The notes beneath the pieces are model-generated. The model did not search any database. It was given only the letters and a program-made list of their open reading frames with translations, and was not told the origin of the DNA. The position numbers and the translations under genes were made by a program. Of a DNA stretch of 64,000 nucleotides, positions 53,623 through 62,907 are shown piece after piece; position 1 is the first letter of the stretch; every line of letters starts with the position of its first letter. Origin of the DNA: Tractidigestivibacter scatoligenes (GTDB lineage Bacteria > Actinomycetota > Coriobacteriia > Coriobacteriales > Atopobiaceae); assembly GCF_001494635.1 (NCBI RefSeq), contig NZ_LOJF01000001.1, positions 868,001 through 932,000 of the forward strand. The letters run 5' to 3'.

Positions 53623-54918
53623 ATGCCTTCCCGTTCTCGCTATGCTCGGCGCCCGCTCTTTACGCCCACGCGCCGCCTTGTCCTTGCAAATTTCCTGCTT
53701 GTTGTGTGCTTCACTGCCACGTACTTTGTGGGGCTCATCGGTTGCGCCACCTACCAGCTTGGCGCCGGCGCCGCCGAGGTTTCCGCCCTGGTCATTCTTC
53801 TCAATGTTGCCCTGGTGGTGGGCGGCGCCCTCGCTGGCGTGGTCACAGACCGCGTGGGCCCGCGCCTTACCCTTGCGACCTCGCTCGCGGGCTTTGCGCT
53901 TCTCGGCATCTTTGCTCTGCTCATGCCCCTGAGCTATCCCATGCTCGCCATCGTCTCGACACTCGAGGGACTGGCCGACGGCTTCTGCGGCACCACCGTG
54001 AGCGCCTACCCGCGCTTCCTCACCGCTCGCCCGCGCGAGCTCAAGCGCATGAACAGCCTGTGCGGCACCGCCGTCTCGGTGGCGGTCATCGTGGGGCCGC
54101 TCATCGGCGGCTTCGTGACCACGCTTTCCACCAACCAGGCCTGCTTTGTCACCATCCCCGTTGCGTCGCTTCTCGCCGCCGCGCTTGTCTGGGCAACGCC
54201 TGAGGCACCGGGTACCGTGGGCGAGCAGCGCGCGGATCGCGCAGCAGGCGAGAAGACCGCCGCTCACGGTGGCTTCTGGCACCAGCTTGCCGAGGGCTTT
54301 CGCGTGACCTTCTCGCACAGAACCCTGTGCATGCTCTTCCTCCTCTACTTCCTGGGCTTCTTTGCCTACGGAGCGTTTGACTCGCTCGAGTCGCTCTTCT
54401 ACCGCGACGTGCTGCGCGTGAGCGGCGATTGGATGGGCTGGCTCTCCGCCTGCGCCGGCGTGGGCGCAACGGCAGGGTCGCTGCTGGTTCTGCGTTTTCC
54501 AACAAGGCAGCTTACGCTGGGGACGCTTTCCGTCTTGCTGCTGGTGACAGGAGTGGGCTCCATGATCTACGTTGGCACGGCGAACGTGGCCATTGCCGTG
54601 GTGGGCCAGCTCGTGACCGGTCTTGGCTTTGGCGCCATGCGGCCCGTGAAGGACACCATCCTGCAGCGCAGCTGCGACGTCTCGTACGTGGGGCGCGTGA
54701 CCTCGGTTATGAACGCGGGCACCAACAGCGCGGGGACCCTGCCGTTGCTTGTGGCGCCGCTGGTGGCAAACGTGCTGGGGGTGCAGGGGACGCTCTTTGT
54801 CGCCTCGGCGGTGGTGGCAGTTCTCGCACTCGCGTTTCTCCTGCTCACGCGCCGTGACGGCGAGAAGGACGCGCAAGCGGTGCCTGGTGCCGGCCAAGCC
54901 CCCGGCGAGAATCGCTAA
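53623..54918 (+). CDS. MFS transporter
   Basis: A 431-residue permease with 12 predicted helices and a central loop of about 35 residues (about 195-230). The first loop, GVVTDRVGPRLTL, is the MFS motif A. The composition suggests a drug or metabolite exporter; substrate unknown. ATG 53623 has TTGGAG upstream. The stop codon lies within the first of three GCTAAC...TTAA repeats that precede the MarR gene. Confidence 0.88.
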   Translation: MPSRSRYARRPLFTPTRRLVLANFLLVVCFTATYFVGLIGCATYQLGAGAAEVSALVILLNVALVVGGALAGVVTDRVGPRLTLATSLAGFALLGIFALLMPLSYPMLAIVSTLEGLADGFCGTTVSAYPRFLTARPRELKRMNSLCGTAVSVAVIVGPLIGGFVTTLSTNQACFVTIPVASLLAAALVWATPEAPGTVGEQRADRAAGEKTAAHGGFWHQLAEGFRVTFSHRTLCMLFLLYFLGFFAYGAFDSLESLFYRDVLRVSGDWMGWLSACAGVGATAGSLLVLRFPTRQLTLGTLSVLLLVTGVGSMIYVGTANVAIAVVGQLVTGLGFGAMRPVKDTILQRSCDVSYVGRVTSVMNAGTNSAGTLPLLVAPLVANVLGVQGTLFVASAVVAVLALAFLLLTRRDGEKDAQAVPGAGQAPGENR

Positions 54919-55024
54919 CTCCGTTAATAAATGTAGACCTTATGTAAGCCCGCTGCTTCTCGCTAACGCCATTAACTAACACGCTCGAGCGGGGTAGCAT
55001 CTCCAACTGTTTAACGGCATTAGC
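54914..55024. promoter_or_regulatory. Three-copy operator upstream of MarR/ABC exporter operon
   Basis: GCTAACTCCGTTAA (54914-54927), GCTAACGCCATTAA (54962-54975) and, on the other strand, GCTAATGCCGTTAA (55011-55024). Spacing is 48-49 bp start to start. These are probable binding sites of the MarR protein encoded immediately downstream. Confidence 0.72.
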
Positions 55025-55046
55025 AATCAATCGAGAGGAGCAGAGC

Positions 55047-55550
55047 ATGCCGAACGTCGAGAAGACGGACTGGGACGGCCTTGCCCAGCAGCTCATGACC
55101 TCGATTCATGGCCTTAGGGCCGGCCATGGGGCGCACTCCAAGGACATGGAGATGCGCGGCGAGATTAACGCCCTGCACGCGCTCCACCACCAGCCCGAGG
55201 GCATGACCCCAACTGCCCTGGCGCGCGCGTGCCAGGTGTCTACGGCGCGCATCACCAAGACGATCGACCAGCTCGAGGGTCGCAGCCTGGTGGAGCGGCA
55301 CGCCAGTCCCCATGACCGCCGCAGCGTGATCGTGCGCCTTACCGACAAGGGCGAGGCCGAGGTCCAGCAACGCATCGACGGCATCAACGGCTACGTGGCG
55401 GGGGTCCTTTGCGAGCTGGGCGAGCACGACGCGCGTGAGCTGGTGCGCATTTCGGGTCGCCTGGTCGAGGTTGTCACCAGGCGCGTTGAGGGAGCCGGCT
55501 CTCAGACCGGCTGCCCCATGGAGGGGGATGGCGCGCATGAGGCTCGCTAA
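55047..55550 (+). CDS. MarR-family regulator of ABC exporter
   Basis: A 167-residue winged-helix protein. GEINALHALHHQPEGMTPTALARACQVSTARITKTIDQLE contains the recognition helix in pieces, and HASPHDRRSVIVRLTDKGE is the wing typical of MarR. ATG 55047 follows GAGAGGAGCAGAG. Its gene overlaps the first exporter gene by 14 bp, so it probably represses its own operon through the repeats at 54914-55024. Confidence 0.93.
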   Translation: MPNVEKTDWDGLAQQLMTSIHGLRAGHGAHSKDMEMRGEINALHALHHQPEGMTPTALARACQVSTARITKTIDQLEGRSLVERHASPHDRRSVIVRLTDKGEAEVQQRIDGINGYVAGVLCELGEHDARELVRISGRLVEVVTRRVEGAGSQTGCPMEGDGAHEAR

Positions 55551-57291
55551 GCTCCTTCGCGGGCACGTGGGCGAGGTCGTGGCGGTGTTCGTGCTGCTCT
55601 TGGTGCAGGCGCTCTGCGAGCTGTCGCTGCCGCGCTACATGTCCGACATCGTGAACGTGGGCGTGGTTGGGTCCGAGGCGGGCAACTCCGCCTACCTGGG
55701 ACACATGGCGCTCGTGATGTTTGGCTTCTGCGTGGGCTCGCTCGCGGCTGCAGTGCTCTCGGGGCTCATCTCGTCCCGCGTGGCGGCGGCCGTTGCGCGC
55801 GACCTGCGCCGCGACGTCTTCGCAAAGGTGATGTCCTTCTCGCCTGCGGAGGTCAACCGGTTCTCGCAGTCGTCGCTTATCACGCGCTGCACCAACGACG
55901 TGCAGCAGATCCAGAACATGATCGTGATTATGCTGCGCATGGTGATGTTTGCCCCGGTCATGGGCGTGGTCGCCGTGGTCCAGGTGATGACCATGGGAGG
56001 CGGCCTCACGTGGATTGTGGGCGCGGCGCTTCTCGCCGTGCTGGGGATTGTGGCGGTGCTCTTCACGCTCACCATGCCGCGCTTCAAGGTCATGCAGTCG
56101 CTGGTAGACCGCGTGAACCTGCTTGCGCGAGAGATGCTCGACGGCATAATGACCATCCGCGCCTTTGGTCGCCAGAGCCACGAGCTCAAGCGCTTTGATG
56201 CAGCGTCCGGCGACCTTCGCGACGCGCAGCTCTTTGTGAACCGTGCCATGACCCTCATGATGCCGCTCATGATGCTCGTAATGAACGTGGCCACGGTCGC
56301 CATCGTGTGGTTTGGCTCGCACGGGGTGGCCGTCGGCGCCATGCAGGCGGGCGACATGATGGCCTTCATCAGTTACGCCATGATGATCGTGATGAGCTTC
56401 CTCATCGTCTCGATGGTGGCCGTGATCCTGCCGCGCGCCGAGGTCTCCGTTGGCCGCGTTCGGGAGGTGCTCGACGTCACGCCGGCCGTGGCGGAGCCAG
56501 AGCAGCCCGTCTCGCCGGCGGCAGACGCGCCGCGCGGCAGGCTGGTCTTTGACCACGTGGGCTTCCACTACCCGGACGCCGAGGGCAACGTGGTGAGCGA
56601 TGTGAGCTTTGCCACCATGCCCGGCAAGGTTACGGCAATCGTTGGCTCCACGGGCTCGGGCAAGTCGACGCTCGTGCAGCTGGTGCCGCGCCTCTACGAC
56701 CCCACGGCGGGCACCATTACGCTCGACGGCGTGGACACGTGCAAGATGTCCCTCGCCGACCTGCGCTCGCGCGTGGGCTACGTGCCCCAGCAGGGCTTTC
56801 TCTTCTCGGGCACCATCGCCAGCAACGTGGCCTTTGGCACAGATGGCGCCAGCGGGAAGGACCTGCTCCGCGCCATTGACGTGGCGCAGGCCACGGAGCT
56901 TGTGACCGAGAAGGAAGACGGCCTCCAGACGACGATCGCCCAGGGTGGCACCAACGTCTCCGGCGGGCAGCGCCAGCGCCTGGCCATAGCCCGCGCGCTT
57001 GCCACGCGTCCCGAGGTCCTGGTGCTGGACGATTCCTTCTCGGCGCTCGACTACGCCACGGATGCGCGGCTGCGCCAGGCGCTTGCCCGTGAGCAGACGG
57101 ACACCGCGGTCCTGGTGGTGGCGCAGCGCATCGCCACCGTCATGGGCGCGGACCAGATCATCGTGCTCGACGAGGGCCGTGTGGTGGGGCAGGGAACGCA
57201 CGAGGAGCTCCTGCGCAGCTGCCCCGAGTACCTGGAGACTGCAAAGAGCCAGCTCAGCGCCAAGGAGCTTGGCCTTGCGGAGGGGGAGTAG
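55537..57291 (+). CDS. Heterodimeric ABC exporter, subunit with degenerate Walker B
   Basis: A 584-residue protein with six membrane helices (about 1-310) and an ATPase domain. Walker A is GSTGSGKST, the signature VSGGQRQRL is intact, but the Walker B reads VLVLDDS, with Asp in place of the catalytic Glu. In heterodimeric exporters such as TM287/288 and BmrCD one subunit has this change. ATG 55537 is 9 bases after GGAGGGGG; ATG 55528 is too close to it. Partner gene starts 2 bp after the stop. Likely exports drugs or lipids; substrate unknown. Confidence 0.93.
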   Translation: MRLAKLLRGHVGEVVAVFVLLLVQALCELSLPRYMSDIVNVGVVGSEAGNSAYLGHMALVMFGFCVGSLAAAVLSGLISSRVAAAVARDLRRDVFAKVMSFSPAEVNRFSQSSLITRCTNDVQQIQNMIVIMLRMVMFAPVMGVVAVVQVMTMGGGLTWIVGAALLAVLGIVAVLFTLTMPRFKVMQSLVDRVNLLAREMLDGIMTIRAFGRQSHELKRFDAASGDLRDAQLFVNRAMTLMMPLMMLVMNVATVAIVWFGSHGVAVGAMQAGDMMAFISYAMMIVMSFLIVSMVAVILPRAEVSVGRVREVLDVTPAVAEPEQPVSPAADAPRGRLVFDHVGFHYPDAEGNVVSDVSFATMPGKVTAIVGSTGSGKSTLVQLVPRLYDPTAGTITLDGVDTCKMSLADLRSRVGYVPQQGFLFSGTIASNVAFGTDGASGKDLLRAIDVAQATELVTEKEDGLQTTIAQGGTNVSGGQRQRLAIARALATRPEVLVLDDSFSALDYATDARLRQALAREQTDTAVLVVAQRIATVMGADQIIVLDEGRVVGQGTHEELLRSCPEYLETAKSQLSAKELGLAEGE

Positions 57292-57293
57292 AC

Positions 57294-59168
57294 ATGGCCG
57301 AGAAAACACAACAGCTCCGGCAGACGCCGCGTCCGCACGGGCCTGGCAGCCGCATGGCGCCAGGAGAGAAGGCAAAGGACTTCAGGGGGACCATTCGAAA
57401 GCTCCTGCACTACATGGGGCCGTATCGCGTGGGGGTTGTGACGGCGGTGGTCCTGGCCATGGCGTCGGTGGTGTTCTCGGTTGTGGGGCCAAAGGTCCTG
57501 GGAAACGCAACCACCGAGGTCATCCGTGGCGTTCAGGCCGCGGCGGCCGGGACGGGCGGCATCGACTTTGGCCTCATCGAGAAGATCCTGGTGACCCTTC
57601 TCGTCATCTATGCGGCAAGCGCCGCGGCGTCTGGCCTCCAGAGCTGGATCATGACGGGCATCACGCAGAAGGTCGTGTTCCGCATGCGCGGCCAGATCGC
57701 CGACAAGATCTCCAAGGTGCCCCTCTCGTACTTTGACGGCAAGTCCATCTCTAAGGGCGACGTGCTCTCGCGCATGACCAACGACGTGGACACCCTGAGC
57801 CAGTCGCTCAACCAGGGCCTCATCCAGCTGGTGACCTCCGTCACTCAGGTGGTGGGCGTGGCCATCATGATGCTCACCATCTCGGTGCCGCTGGCGGGCG
57901 TGACCTTTGTGACGCTGCCGGTATCGGCGCTTGTCCTAGGCGCGCTCATCCGCCGCTCGCAGAAGTACTTCCGTCTGCAGCAGGAGCAGCTTGGTGCCGT
58001 GAACGGGCGCGTCGAGGAGGACTTCTCGGGGCAGGTGGTGATCCAGGCGTTCAACCGCGGCGGGCGTGCCGTGGAGCGCTTTGAGGAGGAGAACGACCAG
58101 CTCTTTGAGAGCGCGTGGAAGAGCCAGTTCCTCTCGGGCCTCATGCAGCCGCTCATGAACCTTGTGGGCAACATGGGTTACGTGGGCGTGGTTGTGGTTG
58201 GCGCTGGCCTTGCCGTGACGGGCGCCATCCAGCCGGGCGACATCCAGTCCTTCATCCAGTACGTCAAGAACTTCACGCAGCCCATTACGCAGCTGGCAAC
58301 GGTGTCCAACGTGCTGCAGCAGATGGCCGCCTGCGCCGAGCGCGTCTTTGAGTTCCTGGAGGCGCCGGAGGAGGAAGAGACTGCGGAGCTTGACCCCACC
58401 ACGGGCGCGCCGGTTGAGGCGATTGGCCATGCCACGGGCGCCGTGGACTTTGACCACGTGTCCTTTGGCTACCTGCCGGGGCAGACAATCATCCAGGACT
58501 TCTCGGCAGACGTTGAGCCTGGCCGCACGGTGGCCATTGTGGGGCCTACCGGCGCCGGCAAGACAACGCTCATGAAGCTCCTGCTGCGCTTCTATGACGT
58601 GAACGCGGGCTCGCTTTCCGTGGACGGCCACAACGTGCGCAACGTTGGGCGAGAGGACCTTCGCCAGAACTTCTCGATGGTCCTTCAGGACGCGTGGCTC
58701 TTCAAGGGCAGCATCCGCGAGAACATCCGCTTTGGGCGCCTTGACGCCACCGACGAGGAGGTGGAGGCCGCCGTGCGCTATGCGCACTGCGAGCACTTCA
58801 TCAAGACGCTGCCGGGCGGCTACGACTTCGAGCTGGATGAGGGTGCCGCCAACGTGAGCCAGGGCCAGCGCCAGCTGCTCACCATAGCCCGTGCGGTTCT
58901 CGCCGACAGACCCATCCTCATTTTGGACGAGGCCACCTCGAACGTGGACACGCGCACCGAGTGGCGCATCCAGCGCGCGATGGACAAGCTCATGGCAGGG
59001 CGTACGAGCTTTGTGATTGCGCACCGGCTCTCGACCATCAAGAACGCGGACACCATCCTGGTGCTGCGCGACGGCGACGTTGTGGAGAAGGGCACGCACG
59101 AGGAGCTTCTCGCCGCGGGCGGCTTCTATGCGCAGCTGTACCAGTCGCAGTTCGAGGAGGTTGCGTAG
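57294..59168 (+). CDS. Heterodimeric ABC exporter, catalytic subunit
   Basis: A 624-residue protein with a longer N-terminal cytosolic stretch (about 40 residues), six helices and an ATPase domain. Walker A is GPTGAGKTT and the Walker B LILDEATSNVD has the catalytic Glu. The signature reads VSQGQRQLL, with Gln for Gly, the complementary degeneracy to its partner. The competent ATP site is therefore made of this subunit's Walker motifs and the partner's signature. ATG 57294 follows GGAGGGGGAG. Confidence 0.93.
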   Translation: MAEKTQQLRQTPRPHGPGSRMAPGEKAKDFRGTIRKLLHYMGPYRVGVVTAVVLAMASVVFSVVGPKVLGNATTEVIRGVQAAAAGTGGIDFGLIEKILVTLLVIYAASAAASGLQSWIMTGITQKVVFRMRGQIADKISKVPLSYFDGKSISKGDVLSRMTNDVDTLSQSLNQGLIQLVTSVTQVVGVAIMMLTISVPLAGVTFVTLPVSALVLGALIRRSQKYFRLQQEQLGAVNGRVEEDFSGQVVIQAFNRGGRAVERFEEENDQLFESAWKSQFLSGLMQPLMNLVGNMGYVGVVVVGAGLAVTGAIQPGDIQSFIQYVKNFTQPITQLATVSNVLQQMAACAERVFEFLEAPEEEETAELDPTTGAPVEAIGHATGAVDFDHVSFGYLPGQTIIQDFSADVEPGRTVAIVGPTGAGKTTLMKLLLRFYDVNAGSLSVDGHNVRNVGREDLRQNFSMVLQDAWLFKGSIRENIRFGRLDATDEEVEAAVRYAHCEHFIKTLPGGYDFELDEGAANVSQGQRQLLTIARAVLADRPILILDEATSNVDTRTEWRIQRAMDKLMAGRTSFVIAHRLSTIKNADTILVLRDGDVVEKGTHEELLAAGGFYAQLYQSQFEEVA

Positions 59169-59191
59169 GGCGGGGGCAAGGCGAAGACTGG

Positions 59192-60295
59192 CTAGGCGCC
59201 GAGCTCTTCTCGAACGAACGCCCTGAACTCGGGAAGAGCGAAGCGCACCACCCCGCGGGCGACCTGCTCGATGACCCCCTCGGCAAGCAGCCTGCTTCGG
59301 TACTTCGAGGCGTAACGGCTCTCCACGCCCATGCGCTTTGCGATATCCGATATGCGGCTCTCGCGTTCGTCCTCGAGCATCGCTTCGACGAATTGCAGGT
59401 CAATCTCGGAGAGCTCCCGGAGCGTTGGCGCGAGGATATGCGCCCGAAAGTCTTCTTGCGCATCTTGGATTCCTCGGCGCGCCTCCTGTGCAGATATGAC
59501 GTCGTCCGTGCTGGTCGCCTGCCAGCATCTGAACCCCACGAGCTGGAGCATGTAGGGGAAGCCCCCGATCGCACGGACGCACGCTTCGAGCGCGTCGTCC
59601 GTGACGTCTTTTCCGCCGATTGCCGCTGTCTCCTTGAAGGCCTCCCTCACGTCGGCGTCGGGAATGGTTCCCAGGGTATGCCGCTGCGCTCTTCTCAGGA
59701 AGGAAACGCTCTTGTCGTTGAGAAGGGCGCTTATGTTGTGGGGGAGACCCGCCATCACCAGGGCTACTCGACGCTGCTCGCGCACGAAGAGCTGATAGAC
59801 AGCAGCGAGAGTGACCATCTCGTCGAGCGTGGCAACCACTTCGTCGACGGTGATGAGAAGGCCGTGTCCGGCGTCTTCGATTGTGCTCAAGAGCCTGCCC
59901 ATGCGGGTGCGCCAATTCTCGGAGGGGGCAGGCGCAGCCTCCCAGCTAGCGCTCACGGGTCCCACGCCAATGCCTGTAAGTCGAAGGGACTTTGCCTTCC
60001 CCTCGCCCAAGACGTCGGCGGATGCGAGAAGAGTCTGCTCGTATATGTCCTCGAGCATGCCGGGCATGGCAACGGAATGGACCGCGATCCACCCCTGGGC
60101 AGAGGCTTCTTTGCCAAGATACGTGAGAAGGGCGGTCTTTCCGGATCCTCGCGGGCCAACAAGAATGCTGGAGAGATTGGGGTTGCCCCTGCCCTGGACA
60201 AAGGCGTCGAACAGCTCTCTTCTTATTGACTGGCGGCCCGCCATTACCAGGGGGACACTGCCAAACTCGGGGGTGAAGGGGTTAATCGGTGGCAT
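59192..60295 (-). CDS. AAA/ORC-like ATPase with C-terminal winged helix
   Basis: A 367-residue protein resembling archaeal-type ATPases and STAND-like proteins. Residues about 40-50 hold Walker A (VGPRGSGKTALL); LLITVDEV near 155 is the Walker B, followed by a sensor-like VMAGLPHN. The C-terminal 80 residues look like a winged helix (ISDIAKRMGVESRYASKYRSRLLAEGVIE), suggesting DNA binding. ATG 60295 follows AAAGGCAC; the upstream frame runs through tandem repeats. Related proteins are often mobile or defence-associated, but function cannot be given. Three 19-bp repeats lie immediately upstream. Confidence 0.75.
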   Translation of the reverse strand: MPPINPFTPEFGSVPLVMAGRQSIRRELFDAFVQGRGNPNLSSILVGPRGSGKTALLTYLGKEASAQGWIAVHSVAMPGMLEDIYEQTLLASADVLGEGKAKSLRLTGIGVGPVSASWEAAPAPSENWRTRMGRLLSTIEDAGHGLLITVDEVVATLDEMVTLAAVYQLFVREQRRVALVMAGLPHNISALLNDKSVSFLRRAQRHTLGTIPDADVREAFKETAAIGGKDVTDDALEACVRAIGGFPYMLQLVGFRCWQATSTDDVISAQEARRGIQDAQEDFRAHILAPTLRELSEIDLQFVEAMLEDERESRISDIAKRMGVESRYASKYRSRLLAEGVIEQVARGVVRFALPEFRAFVREELGA

Positions 60296-60306
60296 GGTGG
60301 GTGCCT

Positions 60307-60363
60307 TTCGCCTTGTTCGCCTATTTTCGCCTTGTTCGCCTATTTTCGCCTTGTTCGCCTTTG
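60307..60363. repeat. Three tandem 19-bp repeats upstream of the ATPase gene
   Basis: The unit TTCGCCTTGTTCGCCTATT occurs at 60307, 60326 and 60345, the last ending differently. It begins 11 bp upstream of the ATPase start. It could be an iteron-like site for the encoded winged-helix protein. Confidence 0.85.
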
Positions 60364-60580
60364 CGGGCAAGCTGCATGGATTTCCTTTCTAGCGCTGGCC
60401 TTTTCTTGGCGGCTTGGATGTACTCTCGCACGTGTAGTGCGGGTGTCTTGGGAACGAAGGCTACCCTGCCAGAAATAAGGGCCGGGGAGCGGGACGTGGG
60501 TCCCTCTCCCCGTGGGAGGAAGGTGGGCGTTGTTGGGGTGCGGGCGCTTGTGGCAGGCGCTCTGCCAGCGGCGATTCGCG
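60364..60580. other. Gene-free region upstream of ATPase gene
   Basis: GC-rich, with a possible hairpin (GGGGAG ... CTCCCC, about 60483-60514). No gene supported on either strand. Confidence 0.4.
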
Positions 60581-60697
60581 CTAGCGGCGGCGATGGCTGA
60601 GGGGGCGCCGGTTGCGCTCGCCACTGTCGCCGATGATGACGATGAGGCTCAGTACGCACACGATAGCGATGAAGGCGATGTGCTCGAGGACGTTCAT
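60581..60697 (-). CDS. Small single-helix membrane protein
   Basis: A 38-residue frame, starting MNVLEHIAFIAIVC, then LSLIVIIGDSG and a basic tail ERNRRPLSHRRR. GGAAGGAG sits 5-6 bases before ATG 60697. The hydrophobic segment spans a membrane once, with an Arg-rich cytoplasmic end. Not assigned to a family; the ribosome binding site and composition support translation. Confidence 0.55.
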   Translation of the reverse strand: MNVLEHIAFIAIVCVLSLIVIIGDSGERNRRPLSHRRR

Positions 60698-60842
60698 GGT
60701 GACTCCTTCCGACGCGACGCTTGGTCGTTGCTTTTCGTTGACCATATACTCCCGCGAGCTGGGATTTGGTGCCATCGACCAGGCTTACGGCTGCCTTACG
60801 GTCCTGTAAGCTAGGGTTTCTCGGCAGAGCAGGGCCCTTCTC

Positions 60843-60927
60843 GCACGAATGTGTTGTAAGCGCGCCTGAACGCGCTACACATTCGTTGCCCGAATGTGTA
60901 TCGACCTGCGCGCGTCACACATTCGGG
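60843..60927. repeat. CGAATGTGT hairpin pair
   Basis: Hairpin 1 (60846-60885) has CGAATGTGT/ACACATTCG and inner AGCGCG/CGCGCT. Hairpin 2 (60889-60927) has CCCGAATGTGT/ACACATTCGGG. A further GAATCTGTATCGG follows at 60931. The rest of the gap 60698-61084 shows nothing else. Confidence 0.8.
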
Positions 60928-61084
60928 CACGAATCTGTATCGGCCCGGCGGTGGTCGGCCTCCCGCGCACCCGCCGTCCCGCGCCCCTCTCGCCCTCGTG
61001 TTGCGCCTTGGTAATGTGACGCCGCAGGTCGGCGCCTAGTCCCGTAGAATGGACGGCGTGACACAGCTCCAGACAGGAGGATCC

Positions 61085-61411
61085 ATGGCACTCAGCAGGG
61101 AAGACGTGCAGGGCATCGCGGGCTACGCGCGCATAGCCCTCACGGACGAGGAGCTCGACGAGATGACCGCCTACATGAACGAGGCAATCGACCTTCTCGA
61201 GCCCATCCGCCAGTACGACCTCGACGGGGTCGACCCCACCTTCCACCCCATCGGCGACCTCTCCAACGTGATGGGCGAGGACATCATCGACGATTCCGCC
61301 CGCGCGCTGCCCATCGACGTGGCGCTCAAGAACGCGGGCTCCACGCGCGACCGCTACTTCCGCGTGCCCTCGATCCTGGGCACCGACGAGGACGAGGGAG
61401 GCATCGCCTAA
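61085..61411 (+). CDS. gatC: Asp/Glu-tRNA amidotransferase subunit C
   Basis: A 108-residue subunit that stabilises GatAB. It shows the family pattern LSREDVQGIAGYARIALTDEE and DLDGVDPTFHP, and the C-terminal RDRYFRVPSIL. ATG 61085 follows ACAGGAGG. Its stop overlaps the gatA start. The complex converts misacylated Glu-tRNA(Gln) or Asp-tRNA(Asn). Confidence 0.95.
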   Translation: MALSREDVQGIAGYARIALTDEELDEMTAYMNEAIDLLEPIRQYDLDGVDPTFHPIGDLSNVMGEDIIDDSARALPIDVALKNAGSTRDRYFRVPSILGTDEDEGGIA

Positions 61412-62907
61412 TGGCCAACATCGACCAGCTCTCCGCCGCGCGCATCGCTGCCGGCGTGGCCGCGGGGGAGTTTAGCGCAACCGAGGTGGCCAAGGCCTCC
61501 CTCGATGCCATCGAAGCACGTGACGAGAAGGTCCAGGCATTCCTGCAGGTCTCGTCCGACCTTGCCCTTGCTGCCGCCGCCGAGACGGACCGCCTCCGCG
61601 CGGCGGGCGAGAAGCTCGGGCCCCTGGCCGGCGTGCCCGTGGCCTTCAAGGACAACATGCACCTGGTGGGCACGCGCACCACCTGCGCCTCTAAGATGCT
61701 CGAGAACTACGAGTCAACCTTCACCGCAACGTGCGTGCAGCGCATGCTCGACGCGGGCGCCACGCCCATGGGCAAGGCCAACATGGACGAGTTTGCGTTT
61801 GGCTCGTCCACCGAGTCCTCGGCCTTCCACCGCACGAACAACCCTTGGGACACCGAGCGCGTGCCCGGCGGCTCCTCGGGCGGCTCGGCTGCGGCCGTCG
61901 CCGCCGGCGAGGTCACCATCTCGCTGGGCTCCGACACGGGTGGCTCCATCCGCCAGCCAGCGAGCCTCTGCGGCGTGGTGGGCATGAAGCCCACGTACGG
62001 CGCCGTGAGTCGCTACGGCGTGGTTGCCTTTGGCTCCTCGCTCGACCAGGTTGGACCCTTTGGCCGTAGCGTGGAGGACGTGGCCCTTGCCATGAACGCC
62101 CTCACCGCTGCCGGCCGTGACCCGTATGACTCCACGAGCCAGCCCTGCGCCGTCGACTTCCTCGAGCACCTCGAAGATCCCGTCGAGGGTATGCGCGTGG
62201 GCGTGGTGCCCGCGCTCATGGAGGCCGCCGGCCTCACGACGGAGGTCCGCGCGGCCGTGGAAGGTGCGGCGAAGGCTCTTGAGAACGCCGGCGCCGAGCT
62301 GGTCGAGGTCGACCTCCCCAACATCAAGTCCGCAATCGCCGCATACTACGTGATCGCGCCGTGCGAGGCCTTCTCCAACCTCGCCCGCTTTGACGGCGTG
62401 CGCTACGGCTACCAGGAGGAGGGGTGCCTCTCGCTTGCCGAGCAAACGTCCAAGAGCCGCGCGCACGGCTTTGGCGAGGAGGCCAAGCGCCGTCAGATGC
62501 TGGGGGCCTACCTTCTCTCCAGCGGCGTCTACGACAAGTACTACTACCCGGCGCAGCAGGTGCGCACCCTCATCACGCAGGACTACAAGCGCGCATACGA
62601 GCAGTGCGACGTCATTCTCATGCCCGCCTCGCCGCGCACGGCGTTCAAGTTTGGCGAGATGAGCGACCCCACGCAGATGTACGCCTCGGACATGTTCACC
62701 ATCTCGAACAACATTGCCGGCAACGGCGGCATCTCGGTGCCGCTGGGCCTGGGGGCAGAGTCCCACCTGCCCGTCTCGGTCCAGCTGCAGGGGCCAGCCT
62801 TCTCAGACCGCAAGCTCCTGCGCTTTGCTCGCGCCGTCGAGAAGTCCTTCTCCGCGCGCGGTGCCGTTGCGCCCGAGTTTGCCGGGAAGGGGGGTGAGCT
62901 CTCGTGA
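61411..62907 (+). CDS. gatA: Asp/Glu-tRNA amidotransferase subunit A
   Basis: A 498-residue glutaminase/amidase subunit. The amidase catalytic triad is present: Lys in VAFKDNMH, Ser in GGSSGGSAAAVAAG and the second Ser in SDTGGSIRQPA. NMDEFAFGSSTE and KPTYGAVSRYG are typical of GatA. ATG 61411 overlaps the gatC stop (TAATG). The C-terminal tail overlaps gatB. Confidence 0.97.
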   Translation: MANIDQLSAARIAAGVAAGEFSATEVAKASLDAIEARDEKVQAFLQVSSDLALAAAAETDRLRAAGEKLGPLAGVPVAFKDNMHLVGTRTTCASKMLENYESTFTATCVQRMLDAGATPMGKANMDEFAFGSSTESSAFHRTNNPWDTERVPGGSSGGSAAAVAAGEVTISLGSDTGGSIRQPASLCGVVGMKPTYGAVSRYGVVAFGSSLDQVGPFGRSVEDVALAMNALTAAGRDPYDSTSQPCAVDFLEHLEDPVEGMRVGVVPALMEAAGLTTEVRAAVEGAAKALENAGAELVEVDLPNIKSAIAAYYVIAPCEAFSNLARFDGVRYGYQEEGCLSLAEQTSKSRAHGFGEEAKRRQMLGAYLLSSGVYDKYYYPAQQVRTLITQDYKRAYEQCDVILMPASPRTAFKFGEMSDPTQMYASDMFTISNNIAGNGGISVPLGLGAESHLPVSVQLQGPAFSDRKLLRFARAVEKSFSARGAVAPEFAGKGGELS

